A DNA stretch of 50,281 nt, taken from NCBI GenBank assembly GCA_029553545.1, contig JAKPKU010000103.1, positions 1-50,281 on the forward strand, read 5' to 3'. The notes beneath the pieces are model-generated. The model worked only from the letters and a program-made list of their open reading frames with translations. It made no database searches and had not been told where the DNA came from. The translations under genes and the position numbers were made by a program. Source of the DNA: Candidatus Cloacimonadota bacterium (GTDB lineage Bacteria; Cloacimonadota; Cloacimonadia; Cloacimonadales; WRIO01). Shown here one piece after another: positions 16,199 to 23,507 of the stretch (its first letter is position 1; every line of letters starts with the position of its first letter).

Positions 16199-16966
16199 AT
16201 GAGACCTATTTATATTGCGGGTAATTGGAAAATGAACAAGTCAATAGCCGAAAATAATGCTTTTTTTGAAGGACTTGTTAGCTTTAATACAAGCTTTAAC
16301 TCCAAAAGAATTGTACAAATTGTTTGCCCACCTTATATCTATTTAGAAAAAACTAAAGAGATTACTAAAGGCACAAATATTTGTATAGGTGCTCAAAACT
16401 GTTCCGAGCAAGATAATGGTGCCTTTACTGGAGAGATTTCTGTAGAAATGCTCAAAGGTCTCAATATTGAATACTGTATTGTTGGACACTCAGAAAGACG
16501 CCAATTCTTTTTTGAGACAGATAGTCTCATTCAACAAAAGTATTTAAAGCTTAAAGCACAGGGGATTACAGCTATTATTTGTATTGGTGAGACTTTGGCT
16601 GAAAGAGAAGCAAATAGAACATTCTCTGTGATAGAAACACAATTAGAAGGCATATTTGATGGGCTATATACTCTTGATAATAATACTTTCTTAATTGCCT
16701 ATGAACCTGTCTGGGCAATTGGAACAGGGAAAACTGCAAGCCCAGAACAAGCTCAAGAAGTTCATCAATTTATTAGAAATTGGTTTGAAAAAAAATATAA
16801 TAAAGAAATAGCAAATGGTATCGCAATACTTTATGGTGGTAGCGTCAAGCCAAGTAACATCAAAGAACTATTATCGTGTCCTGATATAGATGGGGGCTTG
16901 ATAGGTGGTGCTTCACTTGATCTAAAATCATATACGGAAATGGTTTCTATTGCAGAAGGTGAATAA
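16199..16966 (+). CDS. tpiA: triosephosphate isomerase
   Basis: A 255-residue TIM-barrel enzyme converting dihydroxyacetone phosphate and glyceraldehyde 3-phosphate. The N-terminus IAGNWKMNKS has the catalytic Lys; IVGHSERRQFF has the catalytic His; AYEPVWAIGTGKTASPEQAQ is the loop with the catalytic Glu and the flexible lid; ILYGGSVKPSN and GLIGGASL form the phosphate site. GGAGG (16190-16194) precedes the ATG. The stop overlaps the serS start by one base, so the two are translationally coupled. Confidence 0.97.
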   Translation: MRPIYIAGNWKMNKSIAENNAFFEGLVSFNTSFNSKRIVQIVCPPYIYLEKTKEITKGTNICIGAQNCSEQDNGAFTGEISVEMLKGLNIEYCIVGHSERRQFFFETDSLIQQKYLKLKAQGITAIICIGETLAEREANRTFSVIETQLEGIFDGLYTLDNNTFLIAYEPVWAIGTGKTASPEQAQEVHQFIRNWFEKKYNKEIANGIAILYGGSVKPSNIKELLSCPDIDGGLIGGASLDLKSYTEMVSIAEGE

Positions 16967-18231
16967 TGTTAGATTTAAAATTTATCAGAGAAAATGTCGA
17001 TTTAGTTAAACAGTCTGTCAAGAATAAAAATGAGAAGGCAGACATTGATGCACTCATTAACTTAGATGAAAAAAAACGTAAGGCTCAATTTGAATTTGAT
17101 AACTTAAGAGCTGAACAGAATAGAGTTTCCAAAGAAATAGCTTTGCTTAAAAAAGAAAAAAAAGATGCCAGCGAATTACTGTCAGAAATGCAAAGCTTAG
17201 CTACCAAAATTAAAGAGATTTCGGTCGATTTAAGCGACTTAAGTGCCTCACTTGACACTTATGTGCTTACTGTACCTAATATCCCTCACAGTAGCGTTAA
17301 AATAGGCAAAAACGAGGAAGAAAATACCATCATTAGAGAATGGGGCGAAAAAAGAGAGTTTAGCTTTACGCCCAAAGAACATACTGAAATTGCTGAAGGA
17401 CTAAACTTGCTTGATATTACTCGTGGAGCAAAAATAACTGGTAGTGGTTTCCCCGTTTATACAAAGCACGGAGCATTATTAGAACGTGCATTAATTAACT
17501 TCATGCTTGATTTTCATATTCAAAAACATGGCTATTGTGAAGTAATGGTACCACATATTGTCAACCGTCAAACTATGACTGGTACAGGGCAATTACCAAA
17601 ACTTGAAAATGATATGTATCACATCAATGAAGATGATTTTTTCTTGATACCCACAGCAGAAGTGCCTGTTACTAACCTCTATGCCAATGAAATATTGCCA
17701 TTGGATAAGATACCTCAAAAACTTGTGGCTTATACACCTTGCTTTAGGCGCGAAGCTGGCTCATATGGCAAGGATACCAAAGGTTTGCAAAGACTACATC
17801 AATTTAATAAAGTAGAGATGGTAAGATTTGTGCATCCAGATGATTCTTGGACGATACTTGAAGAAATGTGCCAAGATGCAGAAGAAATATTACAAGCTCT
17901 TAAGCTGCCGTATCATGTCCTTTCTCTTTGTACTGGCGATATGAGCTTTGCATCAGCTAAAACTTATGATTTAATGGTATGGGTACCAGGTGCACAAAAA
18001 TACCTTGAAGTATCCTCTGTGTCAAACTTTACAGATTTCCAAGCCAGACGTGCTAATATTCGTTTACGTGATGCAGATGGTAAAGTAAATTTTGTACATA
18101 CCCTCAATGGCTCTGGTTTGGCTACTCCAAGAACATTTATCGCAATCTTAGAAAACTATCAAAATGAAGATGGATCTATTACTATACCTGATGCATTACT
18201 GCCTTATATGCATGGAATGACACGTATTTAG
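16966..18231 (+). CDS. serS: seryl-tRNA synthetase
   Basis: A 421-residue class II aminoacyl-tRNA synthetase. The N-terminal MLDLKFIRENVDLVKQS and the following charged helical hairpin (about residues 30-100) form the tRNA-binding coiled coil. Motif 2 is RREAGSYGKDTKGLQRLHQF and motif 3 is LNGSGLATPRTFIAILENYQ; TAEVPVTN and SVSNFTDFQARR are further serine-site segments. It is the last gene of the TPR-lipoprotein-tpiA-serS unit, followed by a strong hairpin terminator about 65 bases downstream. Confidence 0.97.
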   Translation: MLDLKFIRENVDLVKQSVKNKNEKADIDALINLDEKKRKAQFEFDNLRAEQNRVSKEIALLKKEKKDASELLSEMQSLATKIKEISVDLSDLSASLDTYVLTVPNIPHSSVKIGKNEEENTIIREWGEKREFSFTPKEHTEIAEGLNLLDITRGAKITGSGFPVYTKHGALLERALINFMLDFHIQKHGYCEVMVPHIVNRQTMTGTGQLPKLENDMYHINEDDFFLIPTAEVPVTNLYANEILPLDKIPQKLVAYTPCFRREAGSYGKDTKGLQRLHQFNKVEMVRFVHPDDSWTILEEMCQDAEEILQALKLPYHVLSLCTGDMSFASAKTYDLMVWVPGAQKYLEVSSVSNFTDFQARRANIRLRDADGKVNFVHTLNGSGLATPRTFIAILENYQNEDGSITIPDALLPYMHGMTRI

Positions 18232-18297
18232 ATCTTTACACTATATTCCACTACTCAATGGCAGGTAAAATAAACTGACAATTTTGATTACCAAATA

Positions 18298-18330
18298 AAT
18301 CGACCCCCAAAACGGGGGTTGATTAATTAG
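18298..18330 (+). terminator. intrinsic terminator after serS
   Basis: AATCGACCCCC and GGGGGTTGATT pair around AAAAC (18298-18323), an 11-bp stem with one G-T pair, followed by AATTAG. There is no long T run, so it may act partly as an mRNA-stabilising hairpin. Confidence 0.65.
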
Positions 18331-18364
18331 AAATTTGTAATGCATAATTTTGATTTACAAATTT
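18331..18364. repeat. inverted repeat
   Basis: AAATTTGTAA (18331-18340) and TTACAAATTT (18355-18364) are exact reverse complements across a 14-base loop, directly after the serS terminator. It could be a second transcript end or a binding site. Confidence 0.5.
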
Positions 18365-18451
18365 GAAGAATAATAATTATAATAAAATATACTGCCGTAA
18401 AAAGAAAACTATACCTATAGATTACAAAAATCGTTAGATTTTACCTCATCT

Positions 18452-18478
18452 AATGTAGGGGAGAGCTGTGCTCATCTG
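18452..18478 (+). repeat. short hairpin motif A, copy 1
   Basis: AATGTAGGGGAGAGCTGTGC followed by TCATCTG matches the motif at 42101-42127 with four differences. Both contain a small hairpin GAGC-NNN-GCTC after a GTAGGG box. Confidence 0.5.
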
Positions 18479-18572
18479 AAGCAACAAGGCCGCAAGCATC
18501 ACCTGCAGCAAAGCATAGAACGAAAAGTGCTTTATCGTGTGCTATTCAAAAAAGAAAGTGCATTGTAAAAAC

Positions 18573-18743
18573 AAATCACATCTAAACCCGTTCGTAGTAG
18601 TCATCTGCGGATTTAGGTGAAAATAGTTTTCAAAAAACTCCATTTTGTAAAGCCTATATATATAGAGGGTGGTGTTTTTTAAACTCATAAATCGGCTTTA
18701 TTCTTTTAGAAGTAATTTTGATTTACTATACAACAGTCTCTCA
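18573..18743 (+). repeat. dispersed ~170-bp repeat R, copy 1
   Basis: Aligns by eye with 46400-46570 at roughly 85 percent identity over the whole length, and more weakly with the reverse complement of 41123-41287. Landmarks in order are AAATCACATCTAAACCC, CATCTGC, GATTTAGGTGAAAATAG, a GTTTTCNAAAAAC palindrome, a TATATATATAGAGGG hairpin and CTATACAACAG. No protein frame is conserved. See findings. Confidence 0.85.
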
Positions 18744-18831
18744 TAGTATATATTGTAAGGGAAATTTGAAATAATATATTTATAGTATTTTTACAAAAAT
18801 AGTGTAATAATAATATTTATTTGAATTTTTG

Positions 18832-18859
18832 TTGACATAATAACAACTCATTTTATTAT
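18832..18859 (+). promoter_or_regulatory. promoter of the exonuclease gene, probably giving a leaderless mRNA
   Basis: TTGACA (18832-18837), 16-base spacer, TATTAT (18854-18859). The start ATG is at 18868, only eight bases after the -10 box, where transcription would start. No ribosome-binding site is present. Confidence 0.6.
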
Positions 18860-18867
18860 GGTAAAAT

Positions 18868-19587
18868 ATGAATTATATTATAGATACAGAAACAAGCGGT
18901 TCATCAAAAGAAGATCGAGTAATTAGTTTAGCAATTGGCACGTTCGAACATGATCACTTAAGTGATTTAAAGATTGAGATGTTTAATCCAGGGGTTCCTA
19001 TTAAAGATGGTTCACGCTGGGTGCATAAAATCAGTGACTCTATGGTTAAAGACAAACCAAAGTTCAAGAACACTGAGTTTTATACAATAATTAAGGATAT
19101 CTTTTCTGACAAATCAAATGTCATTATCGGTCATGCTATCGAGAATGATTTGTATATGATAGCACGTGAAGGAATAGAATGCTCTTGTCGAATAATCGAT
19201 ACAGCACGCTGTGCGAAACATATCTTTAACTTTACTAAGAATTCTTTAAAGTTTTTGAAAGCAGAGCTCAATTTAGACAGTGAAATCCTCGCTAATTACT
19301 CTGCCCATACAGCTGATGGCGATGTGATGATTACATATTTGCTTTTGCTTGAATTCTTAAAGTATAAAAGCTTTGATGAGTTGATTGAACTGACCATGAA
19401 CAATATTTTAAATCATTCTCTCCCAAGTAAAAAGTATAATAGAATACCTATTCAGCAGGTAATTAAACAAAACCGCGAATATGTTAGAGAAGTTTGGTTA
19501 AGTACAACCAACCCATCTTTGAGGTATTGCCTCACCTATCACCTCCATAGGAATAGAATAAAAGCTAAGATGGTCAGTAGTGGCTAA
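18868..19587 (+). CDS. DnaQ-like DEDDh 3'-5' exonuclease
   Basis: A 239-residue protein with the exonuclease fold of the DNA polymerase III epsilon/RNase T group. Exo I is YIIDTETSG (Asp6, Glu8), Exo II is IIGHAIENDLYMI (Asp94) and Exo III is AHTADGDVMI (His147, Asp152), so the four acidic residues and the histidine of the DEDDh class are all present. About 65 residues follow the domain without a recognised motif. It is a stand-alone exonuclease, not fused to a polymerase. The ATG at 18868 is required to include Exo I. Its 3' end overlaps the convergent ATPase gene by four bases. Role (proofreading, repair or RNA processing) is not deducible. Confidence 0.85.
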   Translation: MNYIIDTETSGSSKEDRVISLAIGTFEHDHLSDLKIEMFNPGVPIKDGSRWVHKISDSMVKDKPKFKNTEFYTIIKDIFSDKSNVIIGHAIENDLYMIAREGIECSCRIIDTARCAKHIFNFTKNSLKFLKAELNLDSEILANYSAHTADGDVMITYLLLLEFLKYKSFDELIELTMNNILNHSLPSKKYNRIPIQQVIKQNREYVREVWLSTTNPSLRYCLTYHLHRNRIKAKMVSSG

Positions 19588-20270
19588 ATACCTTTCATAA
19601 TTAATTGTTCCCATGGCTTTGATAAGAAATACTTTAATGTAAATCTTTGCTTACCTTTAATCTGCTCTGGAACTTTGTTTTCATATTTATCTAATACAAG
19701 AAAATAATCAAATTTAAGTCCCAGCTCATTTGCCACATCTTGAACTATATCTATGCCTTGCTCTATTGTTGATTTTTCGGTGAATTCCATTAAATTGGCA
19801 TTAGAAATCAATTCTGTTATTTTAAGTTTTGAGGTGTGTTCAAGCATGTCTTTCATTTCTATTATTTGAGCCTTGTTTTGAGTAAAAGGACGGTTTGTAT
19901 TAATAACAAACTTAATTTCATAGCCTCGCTTAGTAATCTCTTCATTATACCTGCCAAGTGTTCTACAGCCTGCAGGGTCTCCACCAACATCGAGGATCAC
20001 TGTTTTATTGGTGTTTTCTATAGCCCACTTAATTTTTGGTGAAAGCATGGGTAAATCAGCATGGCTAAATTGACCATCTGGAGCAATAACTTCAATGCCT
20101 ATCTTTGCGAACTCATCCCGTACGTCACGGCTGCGAAAATAGGGATTTACGACGTCCATATCTACTAATATGGTATCTAATCCTTCTTCCATATAGTGAC
20201 GTGCAAGATTAATTGAATACTCGCTTTTACCGCTACCATAAGCGCCTATTACAATAATTAATTTATTCAT
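19584..20270 (-). CDS. P-loop NTPase of the MinD/CobQ-like type
   Basis: A 228-residue protein with a Walker A motif GAYGSGKSEYS (residues 8-18), a switch-like DMDVVNPYFRSRDVRD and VILDVGGDPAGCRTLGRY, the Walker B/switch II region with the DxGG form. Such ATPases, labelled CobQ/CobB/MinD/ParA nucleotide-binding domain, are common in anaerobes near 2-oxoacid:ferredoxin oxidoreductase genes, but none is present here. The C-terminal third (IKGKQRFTLKYFLSKPWEQLI) is family-specific. No signal peptide. A weak minus-strand promoter (TTGATT at 20331-20326, TATTAT at 20307-20302) precedes it. Exact function unknown. Confidence 0.7.
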   Translation of the reverse strand: MNKLIIVIGAYGSGKSEYSINLARHYMEEGLDTILVDMDVVNPYFRSRDVRDEFAKIGIEVIAPDGQFSHADLPMLSPKIKWAIENTNKTVILDVGGDPAGCRTLGRYNEEITKRGYEIKFVINTNRPFTQNKAQIIEMKDMLEHTSKLKITELISNANLMEFTEKSTIEQGIDIVQDVANELGLKFDYFLVLDKYENKVPEQIKGKQRFTLKYFLSKPWEQLIMKGI

Positions 20271-20364
20271 GATAATGTCTCCTTTAATAATCTATCTTTA
20301 GATAATATATTTTATTAATCAAAATAATCAAATTATTTGTTACTATAAGACAATAAAAAGCATT

Positions 20365-20599
20365 TTAACAAGGAGAGTAATCGATGTTCGCTTTCCGTGC
20401 TTGACTACATAACTCTCTTGTTTTTAGGTGATAAAGCTTTCCATCTTTCATAAAGTTGGTACCACATTGCCTAAAACTTGTCGGATTTTCTGATGATATT
20501 GGTATCAATACCTCTCTTGTAGTCGCCTTTATGAATATAGCAGTATTTACAGCCATCGCTGTATTTGTGGCAGCCTTTCCAAGGGTTCCAGATTGTCAT
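20365..20599 (-). pseudogene. DUF5131 (phage Gp37/Gp68-like) gene reduced by an internal deletion
   Basis: Minus-strand codons from ATG at 20599 read MTIWNPWKGCHKYSDGCKYC and on to KSDKF, stopping at 20471; this is the N-terminus of DUF5131 proteins, with the WNPW-x-GC...GC-x-x-CY cysteine cluster. In the next frame, from about 20475 to 20365, the reading FRQCGTNFMKDGKLY followed by CSQARKANIDY matches what I recall of the C-terminal end of the same family. The middle, about 150 residues or more, is missing and the two ends are joined out of frame at a TTTT run. It lies 11 bases downstream of the secreted propeller gene. Confidence 0.6.
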
Positions 20600-20609
20600 T
20601 TTAAGTACT

Positions 20610-21470
20610 TTATTTACCCTTAGAAGAATTATTGGGGCATGAGTAATGAAATAAGATTTGTGGGTTATTAGAATCAACGCTTTCGCTTAATGTAAAATAC
20701 CCCTGATTAGCATAGTCCCAACAGACAGCTTCGCCTTGCATCTCGAATCGATAGTCTAAGACTATAGGTTTCTTTTTAAATGTAATGCTCAATTCTTCAT
20801 TGCTACTTCTTTCATATAACCAGATATTAGTGTAATTTTTTACCAAAATCTTGCTGCCATCCTTTGAGATATCTGCTGCTACAACGTAATTACCAGGTAG
20901 TGAACAAATCTTTTTTGCAGTATTAATTTTTGCAAAACTGTAAGGGTGGCTAATTTTGTAAATACCAACCTGTGGTTCACGCTTTGTAATAATGATTATA
21001 TCTTGAGTAATAGGGTCAACAAAAAAAGCCTCAGCATCGCGAGCTCCGTCTTCATACTTATAGTTAATAGTGTTTATGCTATCAATAGTTTGATTGGGCT
21101 TTTTCTCATCATATCTCAGTTCTGCAAACTTATAAATAGTGCAGTATTCATGTTGCGCTCTGTTGTCACCTATATCACCGACAAAGATAAAATTCTTTCC
21201 ATTTTCTGTTGATATAGCAATTTCTTCCCAATCTCTATTTTTGACTCCTTTTAGCAACCACTCGCCTTTTTTCTTCCCATTATAATCTAACAAATAGATG
21301 ATAGGCTTGCCTCCAGAGTCATTATGCGTATAAAGAATATTCTTATTGAATCTGCTGGCAATGAGTCCAGAAGCTTCATTTGCTTCTTTGAAATTTAATT
21401 CAAAATACTCAATTGCAAATAGGGTATGAAGCACTAATAGAACAGAAATAATTAATATTGTTTTTTTCAT
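20610..21470 (-). CDS. secreted beta-propeller-like protein
   Basis: A 286-residue protein with a Sec signal peptide (MKKTILIISVLLVLHTLFA) and a beta-rich mature part. Repeating phrases such as NILYTHNDSGGKPIIYLLDYNGK, NRDWEEIAIS, FVGDIGDNRAQ and DAEAFFVDPITQDIIIITKR fit a propeller of four-stranded blades; the DWE-x-IA...GDIGDN combination recurs in uncharacterised secreted proteins of Bacteroidota-like bacteria. No catalytic motif is recognised. It is transcribed divergently from the CI/LexA-like repressor, whose operator lies between the two, so co-regulation is possible. The C-terminus is short and polar with no sorting signal. Confidence 0.65.
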   Translation of the reverse strand: MKKTILIISVLLVLHTLFAIEYFELNFKEANEASGLIASRFNKNILYTHNDSGGKPIIYLLDYNGKKKGEWLLKGVKNRDWEEIAISTENGKNFIFVGDIGDNRAQHEYCTIYKFAELRYDEKKPNQTIDSINTINYKYEDGARDAEAFFVDPITQDIIIITKREPQVGIYKISHPYSFAKINTAKKICSLPGNYVVAADISKDGSKILVKNYTNIWLYERSSNEELSITFKKKPIVLDYRFEMQGEAVCWDYANQGYFTLSESVDSNNPQILFHYSCPNNSSKGK

Positions 21471-21532
21471 TACATCCTCCTTATAGCCAAATTATTAAGA
21501 TGGCAAAATAAATCAAGTCTTTTTTTAAAATA

Positions 21533-21552
21533 ATATTGCAGTATTGCAATAT
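21533..21552. promoter_or_regulatory. palindromic operator candidate
   Basis: ATATTGC and GCAATAT are exact inverted arms around AGTATT (21533-21552); the half TATTGCA is also repeated directly. It lies five bases upstream of the -35 box of the repressor gene and 63 bases upstream of the divergent propeller gene, a typical site for autoregulation by the HTH protein encoded at 21606. Confidence 0.55.
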
Positions 21553-21557
21553 AATGC

Positions 21558-21585
21558 TTGACAAATAATCCGTATCTTATATATT
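21558..21585 (+). promoter_or_regulatory. promoter of the repressor gene
   Basis: TTGACA (21558-21563), 16-base spacer, TATATT (21580-21585), followed by the ribosome-binding site AAGGAGG (21594-21600). Confidence 0.7.
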
Positions 21586-21605
21586 TGCAACAAAAGGAGG
21601 CTAAG

Positions 21606-22385
21606 ATGAAAATAAGCATTGGTGACAAATTGGTTATGATTCGTAAGAGTCTTGGACTGAATATGACAGAAACTGCAGAAAAACTCGATGTTGTGAAGTC
21701 TAATTTATCTCGCTATGAAAGGAATATAGTCAGCCCAACAATCTATTTTATTGAGAAACTCATTTTAATTTTACACGTGAATATTAATTGGTTAACAGGA
21801 GGTGTCGGAGAAATGTTTTTGAGTGAAGAAGAAATTGAACAATTGCAGATAGCACAAGAAATGAGCATGGAAGAAGCCAAAGCACTTATTAATTCTGTCA
21901 AATGCATTGATATGCCACAGTATCATTATAGTTCATTTGGAGTGCCTGTGTATACTGATAATGATAATGATTCTATGTTTGAATTATTACCCGTAGTAGG
22001 CGAAATATCCGCTGGAGAGCCCATTGCAATAGTAAATAATGAGCCATTAGACTTTGTTCCTTTTCCATATTACCGCCCTAATCTCAGGCTCGACGATTTT
22101 TTTGTCTTTAGGGTAAATGGTTTGAGTATGAAGCCAGAAATTGAACATCAAGATATAGTTTTTATTCAAAAGACTACAGAATGGGAAAAAGTGAATAATC
22201 GAATCGTGGCTGTGATAATATCAGGTGAATTAACTATCAAGAAGCTCGAGCTAAAGCCTGAATTAAATGAGATTCACTTGATACCGATTAATAAAAACTT
22301 TGATGTGCTAAAGGTACCTATGGATGAAGTTAGACAAGTTTCGCTATTAGGAGAGTTAAAGGCTATTCGAAGAGTAAAAAAATAG
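21606..22385 (+). CDS. CI/LexA-type repressor: XRE helix-turn-helix plus S24 peptidase domain
   Basis: A 259-residue protein. Residues 4-65 form an XRE/Cro-type HTH (IGDKLVMIRKSLGLNMTETA, then SNLSRYERN). Residues about 127-255 form a LexA/S24 self-cleavage domain: the cleavage site Ala136-Gly137 in VGEISAGEP, catalytic Ser174 in VNGLSMKPE and catalytic Lys212 in LTIKKLEL are all present, so RecA-stimulated autocleavage is possible. The start at 21606 follows AAGGAGG; a longer frame beginning at 21558 starts inside the -35 box and is rejected. It resembles prophage repressors, but no phage genes are nearby. It could control an SOS-like response or only the divergent propeller gene. Confidence 0.88.
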   Translation: MKISIGDKLVMIRKSLGLNMTETAEKLDVVKSNLSRYERNIVSPTIYFIEKLILILHVNINWLTGGVGEMFLSEEEIEQLQIAQEMSMEEAKALINSVKCIDMPQYHYSSFGVPVYTDNDNDSMFELLPVVGEISAGEPIAIVNNEPLDFVPFPYYRPNLRLDDFFVFRVNGLSMKPEIEHQDIVFIQKTTEWEKVNNRIVAVIISGELTIKKLELKPELNEIHLIPINKNFDVLKVPMDEVRQVSLLGELKAIRRVKK

Positions 22386-22426
22386 GCTTTTAGTTAAGCT
22401 TGTAATATTTTGCTCACTAAAAGCCT
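22384..22426 (-). terminator. intrinsic terminator of the M42 peptidase end (long minus-strand run)
   Basis: AGGCTTTTAGT (22384-22394) and ACTAAAAGCCT (22416-22426) are exact inverted repeats of 11 bases with a 21-base loop. On the minus strand the stem is followed by ATTTTTTTA, the expected U tract. It overlaps the stop codon of the repressor gene and may also end that transcript. Confidence 0.75.
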
Positions 22427-22433
22427 TGAAGGT

Positions 22434-23480
22434 TTATAAGTTTATTAAGCTTTCATCTTTAATGCTTATGATAAAAGCAGTGATAAGCTTAACTGTATTT
22501 TCGATATCTGACCACGATACCATTTCGTTAGGGCTGTGCATGTATCTGCATGGTATGCTAATTAATAATCCTGCAGCACCTGCATTTTCTGAAAAGATGG
22601 CATCAAGATCTGTACCTGTTCTCGATGGGTATATCTCAATTTGATAGGGTATTTCCTCTTTATCAGCTATTGATTTTATATGTTTGAATAGTTTGGCATT
22701 TATTCTTGACCCCATTGTTATTGCTGGTCCTTTACCAAGCTTTACATCAGCAGAGTCTTTAATACTCGTATCTGGATGGTCAATTGCAAAAGTGACATCA
22801 ATCGCAATAGCTATATCAGGTTTAATGATGTAACTTGCTGTTCTTGCGCCAGAAGCGCCAACTTCTTCTTGTACATTGGACACCGCATAAACAGAGCAAT
22901 GAGTTTTTACTGATTTTAATTCTTCTAAAACTCGTGCACAAACGTAAACACCAACACGATTATCAAAGGTCTTTGAAATCATAATATCTTCTGTGAGATG
23001 CTCAAGCTCACCTGACCAGGTAATAATGTCTCCAAGTGCAACATGTTCTAAAGCCTCTTCTTTGGAAGCTACAGCAATATCAACCCATAGATTTTTAGAT
23101 TTAACAGAATTATCGTCGCCTAAGAGATGTTTTGGTGCTCTACCAATCACGCCTTTTCTTATCTTACCATCATGATGAATATTAACCCTCATGCCTGGAA
23201 GTAAAACAGCGTCAAAACCACCCATTTCTTTAAAATAAATAAAGCCATCCGAGTCTATATGGCTAACAATGAGACTGATTTCATCAGCATGCCCTGCGAG
23301 CATGATCTTTAAATCAGACTCTCCTTTTTTCTGTGCTATTACGGAGCCTAAGCGAGTTTTATCGATATTGTCGGCAAATTGTTTAACATAGTTGGTATAA
23401 AGATTTTGAACAGCAGATTCTTGCCCAGCAGGTGCAATTGCTTGGGTTAAATCAACCAAGAATTCTTTTTGATATTTCAT
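22434..23480 (-). CDS. M42 family aminopeptidase (FrvX/glutamyl aminopeptidase-like)
   Basis: A 348-residue dinuclear metallo-aminopeptidase. Metal and catalytic segments are MLAGHADEISLIV (His ligand and base region), FDNRVGVYVCARVL (bridging Asp), NVQEEVGASGARTA (catalytic Glu and Glu ligand), AIDVTFAIDHPD (Asp ligand) and YMHSPNEMVS (C-terminal His ligand). PDZ-like inserts are absent. M42 enzymes form large tetrahedral cytoplasmic complexes that degrade peptides, which suits amino-acid fermentation. It is the last gene of the minus-strand run and is followed by a strong terminator. It is 27 bases after the cupin gene. Confidence 0.92.
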   Translation of the reverse strand: MKYQKEFLVDLTQAIAPAGQESAVQNLYTNYVKQFADNIDKTRLGSVIAQKKGESDLKIMLAGHADEISLIVSHIDSDGFIYFKEMGGFDAVLLPGMRVNIHHDGKIRKGVIGRAPKHLLGDDNSVKSKNLWVDIAVASKEEALEHVALGDIITWSGELEHLTEDIMISKTFDNRVGVYVCARVLEELKSVKTHCSVYAVSNVQEEVGASGARTASYIIKPDIAIAIDVTFAIDHPDTSIKDSADVKLGKGPAITMGSRINAKLFKHIKSIADKEEIPYQIEIYPSRTGTDLDAIFSENAGAAGLLISIPCRYMHSPNEMVSWSDIENTVKLITAFIISIKDESLINL

Positions 23481-23507
23481 TTTTTTTGTCCTCTACATTT
23501 ATTAAAA

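Larger units (their letters stand above)
18232..18867. other. 640-bp intergenic region with repeats A1 and R1
   Basis: Contains in order the serS terminator, an AT-rich inverted repeat, the short hairpin motif A1 (18452-18478), repeat R1 (18573-18743) and the promoter of the exonuclease gene. No frame of useful length is seen on either strand. The stretch between A1 and R1 is less AT-rich than its surroundings but shows no protein-like reading. Confidence 0.6.

Noticed and set aside
18573-18743. Insertion sequence as the source of repeat R
   Set aside because: No transposase frame, no clear terminal inverted repeats and no visible target duplication; kept as a repeat of unknown nature.
21558-21605. 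Upstream TTG start for the CI/LexA-like repressor
   Set aside because: The TTG is the first half of a TTGACA -35 box, the extra 16 residues are not repressor-like, and AAGGAGG stands just before the ATG at 21606.
21606-22385. Prophage, on the basis of the CI-type repressor and the DUF5131 remnant
   Set aside because: No integrase, structural, lysis or replication genes and no attachment site are visible around them.
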